From an uncultured Candidatus Saccharibacteria bacterium (GTDB lineage Bacteria; Patescibacteriota; Saccharimonadia; Saccharimonadales; Saccharimonadaceae): a DNA stretch of 64,000 nucleotides. Where the stretch lies: assembly GCA_938030095.1 (NCBI GenBank), contig CALHGK010000010.1:181211-245210 (forward strand), in the 5' to 3' direction. The position numbers and the translations under genes are program-made. A model generated the notes under the pieces. That model had not been told where the DNA came from. It did not search any database and was given only the letters and a program-made list of their open reading frames with translations. Each line of letters starts with the position of its first letter. Position 1 is the stretch's first letter. Shown one piece after another: positions 8,779 to 17,642 of this stretch.

Positions 8779-8839
8779 GCGACAAGTGTGTCGCACATGC
8801 CGCCAATTCTCGCATATCCTCTTCTCACCACTTGTCGCT
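8778..8839. repeat. Inverted repeat, 11-bp perfect arms
   Basis: AGCGACAAGTG (8778-8788) and CACTTGTCGCT (8829-8839) can pair around a 40-nt loop just after the surface-protein stop codon. No T run follows, so it may be a 3' stability structure rather than a classical terminator. Confidence 0.5.
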
Positions 8840-8955
8840 CGGATAGAGAAGTAGAGGAGAGGGGTGAAGGATAGAGGCGATGAGGCTGTGATATACATAG
8901 TTGCGGTGAGGGGCTGATTGACGAGCTTGGGATAACTTGCTAATATAAAGCAGTT

Positions 8956-9240
8956 TTGGAGAAACAACTCTCTCGACGCAGTGAGTATATGATCTATGAC
9001 CAACCACAGAAGGTGGAGAATGGCGTCTCGTTTGCTGTCATAGGGGATCAAGGCGAAGAAATTACGGTCATGCCACGTGGTGTCGAATGGCTGAGCCCAA
9101 CGTACGTACGATTTATAGGCAGTGCAGCGATTAAGGGCAGTGGAAATATTCTCTCTATCAAGGGTTCGCAGACTACATATGAAGGTGATAATACAATGCG
9201 CCTGGTAATAATTGACCATAGCAGCTCAGATGGCGTGTAA
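8956..9240 (+). CDS. Small hypothetical protein
   Basis: A soluble protein of 94 residues (83 if ATG 8989 is used) with predominantly beta-type sequence. No family recognised. TTG 8956 lies 9 nt after a TAATAT box (8941-8946); ATG 8989 has no SD. It lies immediately upstream of pnp, which has its own promoter. Confidence 0.45.
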   Translation: MEKQLSRRSEYMIYDQPQKVENGVSFAVIGDQGEEITVMPRGVEWLSPTYVRFIGSAAIKGSGNILSIKGSQTTYEGDNTMRLVIIDHSSSDGV

Positions 9241-9285
9241 GCTCTGAAGCTGTCTGATACGAAGCACTACCAGTATATCCCAAAA

Positions 9286-9296
9286 TGCGGTATACT
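9286..9296 (+). promoter_or_regulatory. Extended -10 promoter of pnp
   Basis: TGCGGTATACT ends 103 nt before the pnp ATG, giving a leader of about 95 nt; PNPase leaders are often autoregulated in other bacteria. Confidence 0.5.
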
Positions 9297-9399
9297 AAGG
9301 GGAGTATATTAACGCGGCAGTGATAGCGTTGAGGGCTTGCATGAAGATGATGAGTGCGAGCATTCACCCCTGTTACTTGCCGCAAGAAAGGAGCTCTGT

Positions 9400-11517
9400 A
9401 TGAGTATTATTAACCCAAGCGGCAAAGATGTCTTTGCTGTGACGACCGAGCTATGCGGTCGCCCCCTCACCCTGGAGGTCAACCGCGTTGGCTTTCGCTC
9501 GACGGCCAGTGTGCTGGTGCGCTACGGCGACACGGTGGTGCTGGGCACCGCCCAGGTGGGCAGCCGCCCGGTGACGCTGGATTACTTCCCGCTCAGCATC
9601 GACTACGAAGAAAAGTTCTATGCCTCGGGCAAGATTAGCGGCAGTCGTTTTATTAAGCGCGAGGGCCGCCCGAGCGACGAAGCAGTGCTGATTGGCCGCC
9701 TGATCGACCGGCCGATCCGCCCACTCTTCCCCAAAGGCTACCGCCAGGAGGTGCAAGTGGTGGCTACCGTGCTGAGCATGGACCCAAGCTTCCGCCCCGA
9801 TATGGTGGCGATGGTTGCTGCCAGCAGCGCCCTGATGCTGACGGGCACGCCGTTTGATGGGCCAGTGGCGGGCCTGCGCGTTGGCCGGGTGAATGGTGAA
9901 TTTAGGGCCTTCCTTAGCCCAGAGGAGCGCGAGCAGTCCGACCTTGACTTGGTGGTGGCCGGCATCGAGCGCGGCATTACCATGGTGGAAGCCGGCGCTA
10001 AAGAAGTGCCCGAGGACGTTATCGTCGATGCCATAGCCTGGGCGCACCAAGCCATGCAGCCGGCTATCGCACTGCAGCGCGAGCTTGCCAATAAGGTGGC
10101 ACCAGCGCCGCAGGAATACGAGCTGGTCTTGCCAAATGAAGACATTCAAGCCGTAGCCAACCAATGGGTTGATGGCAAACTAGGCGAGAAGATTCGCCGC
10201 CCATACCCCGAGCGCAATGAAGTTGTGAACGAAATCCGCTGGGCCTTCCACGAGGCGATGGCCGAGCAGCTGGGCCTTGACGCCGAGGAATACGCCGCGG
10301 TACGCGATGAGTACGACGAAGCCTTTACTCTGGCGCTGCACAACGATGTGCGCCGCGGCATTGTGGAGGAGCACACCCGCCCCGATGGCCGCGCCCTGAC
10401 GGAGATCCGCCCGCTCTCGAGCGAGGTTGGGATCTTGCCGCGCACCCACGGGAGCAGCCTGTTTACCCGCGGAGTGACGCAGGGTATGAATATCGTGACG
10501 CTGGCACCGCTCAGCTACGCGCAGTTAGTCGATACCATGGAGGTAACGGAAGGCGAACGCCGCTATATGCACCACTACAACGCCCCGGGTTATACAGTTG
10601 GTGAGGTCAAGCGCCTCGGTAGCCCGGGCCGGCGTGAGATTGGCCACGGCTACCTAGCGGAGCGCGCCCTGACGGCAGTGCTACCGAGTGAAGAAGAGTT
10701 CCCCTATGCCATTCGCAGCGTGACAGAAATCATGAGCCAAAACGGCTCTACCAGTATGGCGGCCACCTGTAGCAGCTGCTTGGCCCTGATGGACGCTGGC
10801 GTGCCGCTCAAGGCACCAGTTAGTGGTATTGCCATGGGCCTCATGATGGATGGTGACACGCCCTACGTACTGAGCGACATTGCCGACGCCGAGGATTTTG
10901 CTGGCGACATGGACTTTAAGGTGACGGGTACGAGCAAGGGTATTACAGCCTTGCAGATGGATATGAAGGTGCATGGTCTGCCCGTGCAGGTGCTGCGCCA
11001 GGCGCTTGAGCAGAGTAAGGCTGGTCGTGCCCATATCCTGGAGCACATGCTGAGTGTGTTGCCAGCGCCACGTAAAGAACTCAGCCCCTATGCGCCGCGT
11101 ATCGAAAAGCTCAAGATTAACCCGGATAAAATTGGTGCTGTTATCGGCAAGGGTGGTGAAACCATCAACAAAATCACTAGCGAAACTGGTGCTGAGGTAG
11201 ATATTAAAGAAGACGGCCTAATTACCATTGCCAGCCCCAATGGTGAGGCGATTGAGAAGGCGCTGGCCTGGATTAAAAGCCTGGTGGAAGAGCCCGAAGT
11301 TGGTCGTACCTACACTGGCACCGTGGTGACGATTAAGGACTTTGGTGCCTTTGTAAACATCCTGCCTGGCGTGGACGGAATGGTGCATATCTCGAAGCTC
11401 GCCAAGGGCCGAGTCGGCAAGGTGACAGATGTCGTGCAAGAAGGCCAAACCGTGCAGGTGAAGATCACTGGCATTGACGAGCGCGGCAAGATTAATCTGA
11501 CGATGATTGGGTTGTAG
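9400..11517 (+). CDS. pnp: Polyribonucleotide nucleotidyltransferase (PNPase)
   Basis: A 705-residue 3'-5' phosphorolytic exoribonuclease, normally a trimer, that degrades mRNA and can add tails. Two RNase PH-like domains (about 10-230 and 315-550) flank a helical linker; a KH domain follows (IGAVIGKGGETINKI near 575) and then an S1 domain (GTVVTIKDFGAFVNILPG near 645). FFRGSS-type and other catalytic-face motifs are partly diverged, but the GSTSMAATC and SDIADAEDFAGDMDFK segments of the second PH domain are intact. ATG 9400 is preceded by AAAGGAG. A strong terminator follows. Confidence 0.97.
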   Translation: MSIINPSGKDVFAVTTELCGRPLTLEVNRVGFRSTASVLVRYGDTVVLGTAQVGSRPVTLDYFPLSIDYEEKFYASGKISGSRFIKREGRPSDEAVLIGRLIDRPIRPLFPKGYRQEVQVVATVLSMDPSFRPDMVAMVAASSALMLTGTPFDGPVAGLRVGRVNGEFRAFLSPEEREQSDLDLVVAGIERGITMVEAGAKEVPEDVIVDAIAWAHQAMQPAIALQRELANKVAPAPQEYELVLPNEDIQAVANQWVDGKLGEKIRRPYPERNEVVNEIRWAFHEAMAEQLGLDAEEYAAVRDEYDEAFTLALHNDVRRGIVEEHTRPDGRALTEIRPLSSEVGILPRTHGSSLFTRGVTQGMNIVTLAPLSYAQLVDTMEVTEGERRYMHHYNAPGYTVGEVKRLGSPGRREIGHGYLAERALTAVLPSEEEFPYAIRSVTEIMSQNGSTSMAATCSSCLALMDAGVPLKAPVSGIAMGLMMDGDTPYVLSDIADAEDFAGDMDFKVTGTSKGITALQMDMKVHGLPVQVLRQALEQSKAGRAHILEHMLSVLPAPRKELSPYAPRIEKLKINPDKIGAVIGKGGETINKITSETGAEVDIKEDGLITIASPNGEAIEKALAWIKSLVEEPEVGRTYTGTVVTIKDFGAFVNILPGVDGMVHISKLAKGRVGKVTDVVQEGQTVQVKITGIDERGKINLTMIGL

Positions 11518-11544
11518 CAGATCTGAGCGTTAGCCTCGCAACAA

Positions 11545-11578
11545 AAAACACCCCAGCAGGGACGCGTGGGGTGTTTTT
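11545..11578. terminator. Terminator of pnp
   Basis: ACACCCC/GGGGTGT stem with A and T flanks; it could act on both strands. Confidence 0.8.
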
Positions 11579-11700
11579 ATCGGTAGTGTATCTCGAGTAT
11601 CATACTTTTTTCGCGGTGCTATTACGAGAGGATATTTGAGAGAATACGAAGCGACATGCGGTTAAACAATCCACATATTGGCCTATTGGCATCTTTCCGG

Positions 11701-11706
11701 TATAAT
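11701..11706 (+). promoter_or_regulatory. -10 box TATAAT
   Basis: TATAAT upstream of the gene at 11745. A 13-codon ATG frame (11711-11752) begins 4 nt later and its stop overlaps the main start; it is probably too close to the promoter to be transcribed in full. Confidence 0.5.
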
Positions 11707-11744
11707 AGTTATGGTAAATAATAGCCAAATCAACAAGGAGATGC

Positions 11745-12779
11745 ATGAGTAAGCAACCAGCAACCCCCCAGGAGCAACCCCCAGAGGCTGTCCCAACCTT
11801 TGATATGAACAACCCACCGTATACTGAGGAAGAGAAGGCCGCTCTGGCCAGCAAGCGTGCTGCCGCTGAGCCAGCGCCAGCTGCACCGACTGCCGAGCCA
11901 GCACCTGCGGCTCAGCCACAGCCTCAACCTCAACCCATTTCACAGCAACCAGCTCAGCCAGCACCAGGCCAACCTCAGCCAATGCAGCCACAGCCAGGCC
12001 GGCCAATGGGCCCAATGCCACCCAAGCAGGGCATGAGCAAGGGCTTGCTGTGGAGCTTGATTGGCGGTGGCATTGGTGTATTTGTCCTGATCATCATTAT
12101 AATCGTGTGTATTGTGCTTTTCTCGGGGCCAAGCACCGAGGATTACCGCAAGGCATATTCTATGATGAACAGCTTCGACTCGACCAGCATTAATATAGAC
12201 AGGTCAGACCCAGAAACGTCGATCAACGAAGTGGTGCGCAAGGCGGATGACCACTTTGACAAGCTCGGCAAGGCCGCTGCTATGCGCGATGGTGAGGTCA
12301 AGAAAGCCTTCGAAGAGTACAAGAGTGATTACGAAAAAGTCAAGCCGCTGCTCAAAGAATCGGGTGCGGTCGCTACTGCCTACAAAGAATACAGCAATTC
12401 GTGCCGCACGAGCTACAGCTCGCCACTCAGCAGCGCATCTGGTGATGAAGCTGGCCAGAAGTATGATGAGCAGCAGAAATCTTGCCTTAACGCCCTCAAT
12501 AAGATGAAAGACTCACAATACGCCAGCGTGCGCGACTATGCCAATGAGCAAATCAAGTACCGCAAAGAGATGCGCGCCTACTACGTAGCGCTTGTCAACT
12601 ACTACAAGAACCGTGATAGCAGCAGTGGCTCACCAAAGCGCCCCGAGATCCCAAGCACATCTTTGACAAAGTCGCTCTACGACAAGCTCAAAGATGCTCA
12701 GTCGTCCGCAAAGGATTCCGTCCGCGAACTGCGCGATATCTTGCGCACCAAGGGTAAGATGGATACCCTTGGCGACTAA
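11745..12779 (+). CDS. Hypothetical membrane protein with Pro/Gln-rich cytoplasmic tail
   Basis: A 344-residue protein. Residues 1-95 are low complexity (Pro, Ala, Gln); residues about 102-126 form one strongly hydrophobic helix (VFVLIIIIIVCIVLF core); the remaining 215 residues are helical, Lys/Asp/Ser-rich and should lie outside the cell. There are two Cys in the outer domain. No known family. AAGGAG (11735-11740) supports the start. It is monocistronic, with its own promoter and terminator. Confidence 0.75.
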   Translation: MSKQPATPQEQPPEAVPTFDMNNPPYTEEEKAALASKRAAAEPAPAAPTAEPAPAAQPQPQPQPISQQPAQPAPGQPQPMQPQPGRPMGPMPPKQGMSKGLLWSLIGGGIGVFVLIIIIIVCIVLFSGPSTEDYRKAYSMMNSFDSTSINIDRSDPETSINEVVRKADDHFDKLGKAAAMRDGEVKKAFEEYKSDYEKVKPLLKESGAVATAYKEYSNSCRTSYSSPLSSASGDEAGQKYDEQQKSCLNALNKMKDSQYASVRDYANEQIKYRKEMRAYYVALVNYYKNRDSSSGSPKRPEIPSTSLTKSLYDKLKDAQSSAKDSVRELRDILRTKGKMDTLGD

Positions 12780-12822
12780 TTATCGATACTGAGATAGGCA
12801 ATATAGCAGCTTATCTTATGCT

Positions 12823-12852
12823 AAACACCCCAGATGCTGCTGGGGTGTTTTT
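12823..12852. terminator. Terminator
   Basis: AACACCCCAG/CTGGGGTGTT stem with a T5 run, after the membrane-protein gene. Confidence 0.8.
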
Positions 12853-13226
12853 GCTGTGCTTGGAGAAGCTGAGGGCTCTATGTCGTTTGGGTTACCCTTG
12901 CATAGCTGCGCCAGTAGTGTGACTGGCCTTTTTACTTTTGCTGGGTTTATGGGCGGTAAGTAATGCAATAAACGAAGTACTTGTACTCAAGAGCAGTATA
13001 TATGACCGTCATATTATCATGCGCAAATAGCCTACGTATGATACTCATGAGCAAACGAGTCTGGCTGCGTACTGGCGTAGTGTTTGCCGATAGTAAGTGG
13101 GGCTTATGATGGCAGCGGAGCAGGGCAGCAACAGAACAAGACACCAGGCTGGACTGCTAAGAAAGATATAGAGTGAATGAGACAACAGAGGTAAATACTT
13201 ACATTACCCACTACGTGTCTATAAAC
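12853..13226. other. Intergenic region without recognisable gene
   Basis: About 370 nt before the PadR operon promoter. I see no convincing ORF, RNA gene or repeat here. Confidence 0.5.
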
Positions 13227-13245
13227 TATACACTAAGTGTATAAT
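13227..13245 (+). promoter_or_regulatory. Operator dyad overlapping the padR -10 box
   Basis: The perfect dyad TATACAC-TAA-GTGTATA (13227-13243) overlaps TATAAT at 13240-13245. A further half-site, GTGTATA, occurs at 13271-13277. The arrangement fits repression of the operon by its own PadR regulator (inference). Confidence 0.55.
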
Positions 13246-13285
13246 AGGGCTTGCACTCGCTAGTCACTCGGTGTATAGTGGAGAT

Positions 13286-13837
13286 ATGAACGTTCAATAT
13301 ACATTACTCGGATTGTTGGCGAATGCGCCAAACTATGGCTACGAGCTGAAGAAGCAGTACGATGGTTTCTTTGGCAAAGATAAGCCAATTTTGCCAGGGC
13401 AAGTCTACTCGACGTTGGGGCGCCTCAAGCGCGACAACAAAGTGGAGGAGGTTGCCGACACCAGTGAGTCTGGTGGGCCAGACCGGGTGCGCTACGCCAT
13501 TACCGAGCAGGGCAAGCAAGACCTGCAGGCCTGGCTGGAGGCGCCCGAGCTGCCATCGCATCAGTCGCAGGCCAATATGTACGTCAAGACCGTGCTGGCA
13601 ATCCTGCGCGAAGGTGATGCCGCGCCCTACCTAGACAACCAGCGGCAAGCCCATATTCAGCGGATGCGCGACCTGACAAGCCGTCGCCGCAAAAGCAACC
13701 TAGCCGACACGCTACTCATCGACCACGCACTGTACCATCTGGAGGCAGACCTGCGCTGGATTGAACTAACGACGTCGCGCTTAACCAAACTCAAGGAGGA
13801 ACTGACCAATGAGATCAACCAATCAACCAATCATTAG
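13286..13837 (+). CDS. PadR-family transcriptional regulator
   Basis: A 183-residue protein. The N-terminal winged helix shows PadR hallmarks (YTLLGLLANAPNYGYELKK, then GQVYSTLGRLKRDNKVEE); the C-terminal 90 residues are the helical dimerisation part of the long-form PadR group. ATG 13286 matches the family start; GTG 13271 is the longer option. The gene overlaps the following ATPase gene by 29 nt, so the three genes form one operon, probably autoregulated through the dyad in its promoter. Typical ligands are hydrophobic drugs or phenolics, unknown here. Confidence 0.9.
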   Translation: MNVQYTLLGLLANAPNYGYELKKQYDGFFGKDKPILPGQVYSTLGRLKRDNKVEEVADTSESGGPDRVRYAITEQGKQDLQAWLEAPELPSHQSQANMYVKTVLAILREGDAAPYLDNQRQAHIQRMRDLTSRRRKSNLADTLLIDHALYHLEADLRWIELTTSRLTKLKEELTNEINQSTNH

Positions 13838-14489
13838 CGCCCGCAACCTGAAGAAATCCTTCGGCCAGACGGAAGCATTGCGCGGCGTGTCGCTGGATGT
13901 AATGCCGGGCGAAGTGCTGGCCATTATGGGGCCGAGTGGCTCGGGTAAGAGTACATTGCTCCATAGCTTGGCGGCGATTACCCCTGTTGACAGTGGCGAG
14001 ATTCACTGCGCAGGTAAGCGGATCGACAAGCTTAATGACGATCAGCGGAGCGTCCTCAGGCGCACAGCCTTTGGCTTCGTCTTCCAGTTTGGGCAGCTTG
14101 TGCCAGAGCTAACAGCGCTGGATAATGTCGCGCTGCCACTGCTGCTCAATGGTGAGAAGCGTGCCGCAGCGTACGAAGCCGCTCAGCGCTGGCTGGATAA
14201 TGTAGAGCTGGGCAATAAGGCAGGCAACATGCTCGGTGAGCTCTCTGGTGGGCAGATGCAGCGGGTAGCAATTGCCCGAGCGATGGTCATCAAGCCCAAG
14301 GTGCTGTTTGCCGATGAGCCAACTGGCTCGCTCGACAGCCTCAACTCGCAGCGTGTGATGGAGTTATTTATCGCCACTGCTAAGCAATATGGTACCACAG
14401 TGATTATGGTCACCCACGAGCCAACCATTGCTGCCTATGCCGACCGCGAGATCATCGTGCGCGATGGGCAGATCTCGGGAGGGATGTAA
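13809..14489 (+). CDS. ABC transporter ATP-binding protein (MacB/LolD-type)
   Basis: A 226-residue nucleotide-binding domain. The Walker A motif GPSGSGKST is near residue 40, the Q-loop follows in VFQFGQLVPELTALDNVALPL, the signature is LSGGQMQR near 142, Walker B is VLFADEPTGSLD near 163 and the switch His is in VTHEP. The LVPELTALDNV region is typical of the MacB/LolD/FtsE class that works with FtsX-like permeases. It is encoded between the PadR regulator and such a permease. Confidence 0.95.
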   Translation: MRSTNQPIISARNLKKSFGQTEALRGVSLDVMPGEVLAIMGPSGSGKSTLLHSLAAITPVDSGEIHCAGKRIDKLNDDQRSVLRRTAFGFVFQFGQLVPELTALDNVALPLLLNGEKRAAAYEAAQRWLDNVELGNKAGNMLGELSGGQMQRVAIARAMVIKPKVLFADEPTGSLDSLNSQRVMELFIATAKQYGTTVIMVTHEPTIAAYADREIIVRDGQISGGM

Positions 14490-14490
14490 C

Positions 14491-16740
14491 ATGAGCGTTA
14501 GTTGGTTATTACTAAAAAAATCGGGCCGGCAATCGCTGATGCGCCTGGGCCTGACGGCAGCAGCTATCTCGCTTGGCATCGTCATGCTGTGCTATATGGC
14601 TGCTGGGCTTAATGGCTTGGTGGGCCGCCAAAACCGGGCGATTATCTCAAGTGCTATCTCTGCGGCCAGGGATACACCCCAAAAGCCACAAGCAACCGGC
14701 CAAGCGCCGCTCAAAGCTGGTGGCATCGAGCGGGGCAACAAAGATGAGTGGCGAGGCAAGACGATTAGCGTCATCTCGCTGCAGGGCACTGAGAAGTCCG
14801 CCAAATTTGCCAAGATAGACACGCCAAAGGCAGGTGAATACTACCTCTCCAAGGGCCTGGCGGCGGCGATTGCCAAGCATCCAGAGGATAAGCTTCTCGA
14901 GCGCTTTGCTGGCCTCACCACCAACCTTGGCACACTGCCAGACGAGTACTCTGCTAGCCCCGATGACCTGTACTTGGTCAAGGGTGTGAGTGCGGAGGAG
15001 GTCGAGAAGGCCGACCAATATGCTAAGAAAAATGGGCAGCCTAAATCCTACGCAGACGTCTATATTACCGATGTCAATGGCACAGCGCAGAGTGTCGCCT
15101 TCGACCCATTCTCGCTGATGATGTTGGTCGTGGGCGGATCGATCTTGCTCTTCCCAATCGTCACCTTCGTTGCTGTTGCTACGCAGCTGGGTGGGGCACA
15201 GCGCGAGAAGCGCTACGCCGCCCTGCGCCTTGTGGGTGCGACCAAGGGGCAAGTGGCCCGTGTGCTGCTGCTTGAGTCGCTGCTGGCCTCGCTGGCCGGT
15301 GTGGTGCTAGGTCTCGTTATCTTTGCTCTTACGCAGAGCTCGCTGCACGGCTTCTCCTATGGCGACATGCGTTTCTGGCCAGCTGATCTTGCGCTGCAGT
15401 GGTATCAATATATTATCATCGTTGGCGTGACCCTTGGCCTGACGACGTATGTCAACTGGCGCCGGATGCGCAAGGCACAACTCTCACCACTGGGCGTCTC
15501 GCGCTCAGCCGAAAAGGCAAAGAAGCTGCGGGTGTGGCGCGTCATCCCCCTGGCAGTTGGCCTCAGTATCTTTGGCTGGATGGCGTCGAAGCCTGGGCAC
15601 GACTGGATGGCTGAGCGAGCAAGTGAGAGCTCTATACCGACCCTCATTCTCTTCGCAGCCTTCCTCAGCGTGATGTTTGGCCTGGTGCTGGCTGGTGGCT
15701 GGCTAACGAATAAGATCGCTCGCATCGTAGCACGCTATGCACGCAGTGGCTCAGCCTTGATCGCGGGCAAGCGAATTGCCGTCCATTCGCAGACCGTCTT
15801 CCGCAGTGTGAGTGGGGTAGTGCTGGCCCTCTTTGCGGGGAGCTTCTACCTCTCAGCGGTGAGTGGTATTGATGCTCTCAACGCTTCATCGGTGGCCAAC
15901 AATGGTTACTCACAGCTGCGCAGCAATGCTGTAGCGATCACCTCGCAAGATCATACCTTGCAGCCCGATACTCAAAAAATCCTGAGCGAGCAGCCATACA
16001 TTACCAATGTTGCGCCGATGTATCCTATTGCTGGTGACAATGGCCGCATCCAAGCCCGTGCTATCCGCTGCAGCGACCTCGCTATCTACACCGAGCACAG
16101 CTGCCCCAGCGGTGCACAGGGTGATCAATATGCCTTGCTCGATTTCAATGGTGCCGTCGTCAAGACCGTCTCGCTCGCCGAGCGGCCAGTCAACACCAAT
16201 GGCCCTAAGGATTATCTCCTCACCGTTGCCCATAATGATGATGTGGAGAAGGTGCGCGCCCTTGTCTATGCCCGCCAGACTCCGCAGGATTTCCTCTACA
16301 TCCGCAGTGGGGACTTTGAGAAGCACCCGCAGATCAACCCTATCATCAAGAACTTCGCCGAGATGGCCTACGCTGGCATGGGTGTGACGCTCTTCGTGGC
16401 GGTGGCAAGCTTGATCGTCTCGACGATTGGTGGATTGTTTGAGCGGCGGCGCTCGCTCTACACACTGCGCCTCGGTGGCATGCGCCTGGGTCAGCTCAAG
16501 CGCCTCATCATGACGGAGTCGCTAGTGCCGCTGCTGAGCGTCTCGCTCCTCTCGTGCGCCATTGGGGTGTGGGTTGGTACCGTCTTCATCACGACCTTCT
16601 CTGCCTCGCTCAAGCCAACGCTCTCGCCGCTATACTTTGGTATCGTTGGTGGAGGATTGCTCGCTGCCATCATCGGCATCTACCTGGTGCTGCCCATGGT
16701 GCGCAAGCTTACCGACCCAGAGGCAAACCAAACAGAATAG
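14491..16740 (+). CDS. FtsX-like ABC permease
   Basis: A 749-residue membrane protein with two FtsX/MacB-type permease modules: an N-terminal helix (about 20-42), a large extracellular region, three helices at about 205-330, a second module with helices near 370-480, and a C-terminal three-helix set (about 630-740). This is the BceB/YknZ-like long permease layout, often exporting antimicrobial peptides or lipophilic compounds. ATG 14491 starts 1 nt after the ATPase stop, with GGGAGGG upstream. The 3' end is followed by a terminator. Confidence 0.9.
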   Translation: MSVSWLLLKKSGRQSLMRLGLTAAAISLGIVMLCYMAAGLNGLVGRQNRAIISSAISAARDTPQKPQATGQAPLKAGGIERGNKDEWRGKTISVISLQGTEKSAKFAKIDTPKAGEYYLSKGLAAAIAKHPEDKLLERFAGLTTNLGTLPDEYSASPDDLYLVKGVSAEEVEKADQYAKKNGQPKSYADVYITDVNGTAQSVAFDPFSLMMLVVGGSILLFPIVTFVAVATQLGGAQREKRYAALRLVGATKGQVARVLLLESLLASLAGVVLGLVIFALTQSSLHGFSYGDMRFWPADLALQWYQYIIIVGVTLGLTTYVNWRRMRKAQLSPLGVSRSAEKAKKLRVWRVIPLAVGLSIFGWMASKPGHDWMAERASESSIPTLILFAAFLSVMFGLVLAGGWLTNKIARIVARYARSGSALIAGKRIAVHSQTVFRSVSGVVLALFAGSFYLSAVSGIDALNASSVANNGYSQLRSNAVAITSQDHTLQPDTQKILSEQPYITNVAPMYPIAGDNGRIQARAIRCSDLAIYTEHSCPSGAQGDQYALLDFNGAVVKTVSLAERPVNTNGPKDYLLTVAHNDDVEKVRALVYARQTPQDFLYIRSGDFEKHPQINPIIKNFAEMAYAGMGVTLFVAVASLIVSTIGGLFERRRSLYTLRLGGMRLGQLKRLIMTESLVPLLSVSLLSCAIGVWVGTVFITTFSASLKPTLSPLYFGIVGGGLLAAIIGIYLVLPMVRKLTDPEANQTE

Positions 16741-16779
16741 AGGAAACAGTACACTCAGCGCGTTACTTCCTCGCATGGC

Positions 16780-16809
16780 AAAACACCTCCTTTTGCGGGA
16801 GGTGTTTTT
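16780..16809. terminator. Terminator of the PadR-ABC operon
   Basis: AAAACACCTCC/GGGAGGTGTTTTT stem-loop with T run. Confidence 0.85.
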
Positions 16810-16839
16810 GATACAAAAATAGAAAATTATCCCATGCTA

Positions 16840-16868
16840 TTGACAAATGTAAAATAGCATAATAACAT
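16840..16868 (+). promoter_or_regulatory. Promoter TTGACA-17-TAACAT
   Basis: TTGACA at 16840-16845 and TAACAT at 16863-16868. The ATGCTATT/AATAGCAT inverted repeat overlaps the promoter and may be an operator. Confidence 0.6.
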
Positions 16869-16874
16869 AATAGC

Positions 16875-17083
16875 ATATCCTCTCCTTACCAGAGGTGGAT
16901 AGCAACTTTTTGTGGTGAGGAGTCGAACTCTCTCGACTTGCTGCTGCTAGAAGAACTGCCGAGCGCTATAGAGCGCCCAGTTTTCTGATGACGCTACACC
17001 AGAGCGTGCACAGCAATGGAGAGAGCTTGACACAGGGTTGAGCTCACTGTTGCATCCAAATGGATGCAGAAAGGGGGCCGATC
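16875..17083 (+). promoter_or_regulatory. Long structured 5' leader
   Basis: About 210 nt between the promoter and the small gene at 17084. It holds several short hairpins: GTCGA..TCGAC (16922-16938 region), GCGCTATAGAGCGC, ACGCT/AGCGT, and TGCATCCAAATGGATGCA just before the AAGGGGG SD. It may be a regulatory leader; I do not recognise a known riboswitch. Confidence 0.4.
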
Positions 17084-17362
17084 ATGACTCTGTCGGCTAG
17101 CGAGATGCGTAAGATTTCCGTCGCGTATTATGAGTCCCCTGAGCCTGATGCTGAGGAGATAGTTGAGGCTGTGGTTCTGGCGGCGCAAGCAGTAGCCAGA
17201 CTAGGTAGGTGGCATACCACCTATACAGGCAGTGGGTTTATTTTTTTAGATAAACATGATAAGCTCAGCACAACTCAACAGGATATTGTCGACCAGTTAG
17301 CATCCTTGGGCTACAGCCCAAGAATCGAGTCTCTCGGTGAGGGTCTTAGAATCGGCTGGTAG
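17084..17362 (+). CDS. Small hypothetical protein (92 aa)
   Basis: A soluble alpha/beta protein with no recognised family: an N-terminal helical, acidic part (ASEMRKISVAYYESPEPDAEE) and a C-terminal part with beta strands. ATG 17084 has AAGGGGG (17071-17077) at good spacing; an in-frame ATG at 17060 lies inside the hairpin before it. The long structured leader and the long hairpin directly after the stop make this a tightly framed unit. Confidence 0.6.
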   Translation: MTLSASEMRKISVAYYESPEPDAEEIVEAVVLAAQAVARLGRWHTTYTGSGFIFLDKHDKLSTTQQDIVDQLASLGYSPRIESLGEGLRIGW

Positions 17363-17374
17363 CCTCACCACCAC

Positions 17375-17434
17375 CCGCTCCCGGCGGAGGTATTGATGCG
17401 TCCATCTGGGGATGCTCTACCTCCGCGGGAGCGG
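17375..17434. repeat. Long nested hairpin after the small gene
   Basis: Arms 17375-17392 and 17418-17434 pair over 17 bp with a single bulged G (CCGCTCCC..GGAGGTA against TACCTCC..GGGAGCGG). The loop contains a second stem, GCGTCC/GGATGC. No T run follows directly; a separate terminator lies 17 nt further on. Confidence 0.8.
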
Positions 17435-17450
17435 ACTACTCTTGATAGAT

Positions 17451-17480
17451 AAAAGCAATGTGAGATTGCTTTTTTGTTTT
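17451..17480 (+). terminator. Terminator
   Basis: AAAAGCAAT/ATTGCTTTT stem with a T-rich tail, downstream of the long hairpin. Confidence 0.75.
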
Positions 17481-17630
17481 TACACCCTCGTTTGTGTTTG
17501 CTTACTATTAACCAGCATCGCAGAATCTCAGCAATTATTACACCCCTAAATGCTGCAAAGCAGAATATCAACACCCAACACCAGCGTGATCAATTACAGC
17601 TGATTTTTGCCTCACCCGCCCATCGATTGT

Positions 17631-17636
17631 TATACT
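17631..17636 (+). promoter_or_regulatory. -10 box of the UDG gene (TATACT), leaderless
   Basis: TATACT, preceded by TGT, ends 6 nt before ATG 17643; no SD. Confidence 0.55.
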
Positions 17637-17642
17637 GAATAT

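Noticed and set aside
8353..9219. A 288-codon minus-strand frame over the surface-protein linker and the next gene
   Set aside because: It arises from the Lys-rich linker read backwards (Leu/Phe-rich); no SD, and it crosses two better supported units.
11711..11752. 13-codon ATG frame before the gene at 11745
   Set aside because: It begins only 4 nt after the TATAAT box, so its start codon is probably not transcribed; it is mentioned under the promoter only.
8965..16937. Shared 12-mer AACTCTCTCGAC upstream of two small genes (8965 and 16926)
   Set aside because: A single 12-nt match with no extended similarity; could be chance in 64 kb.
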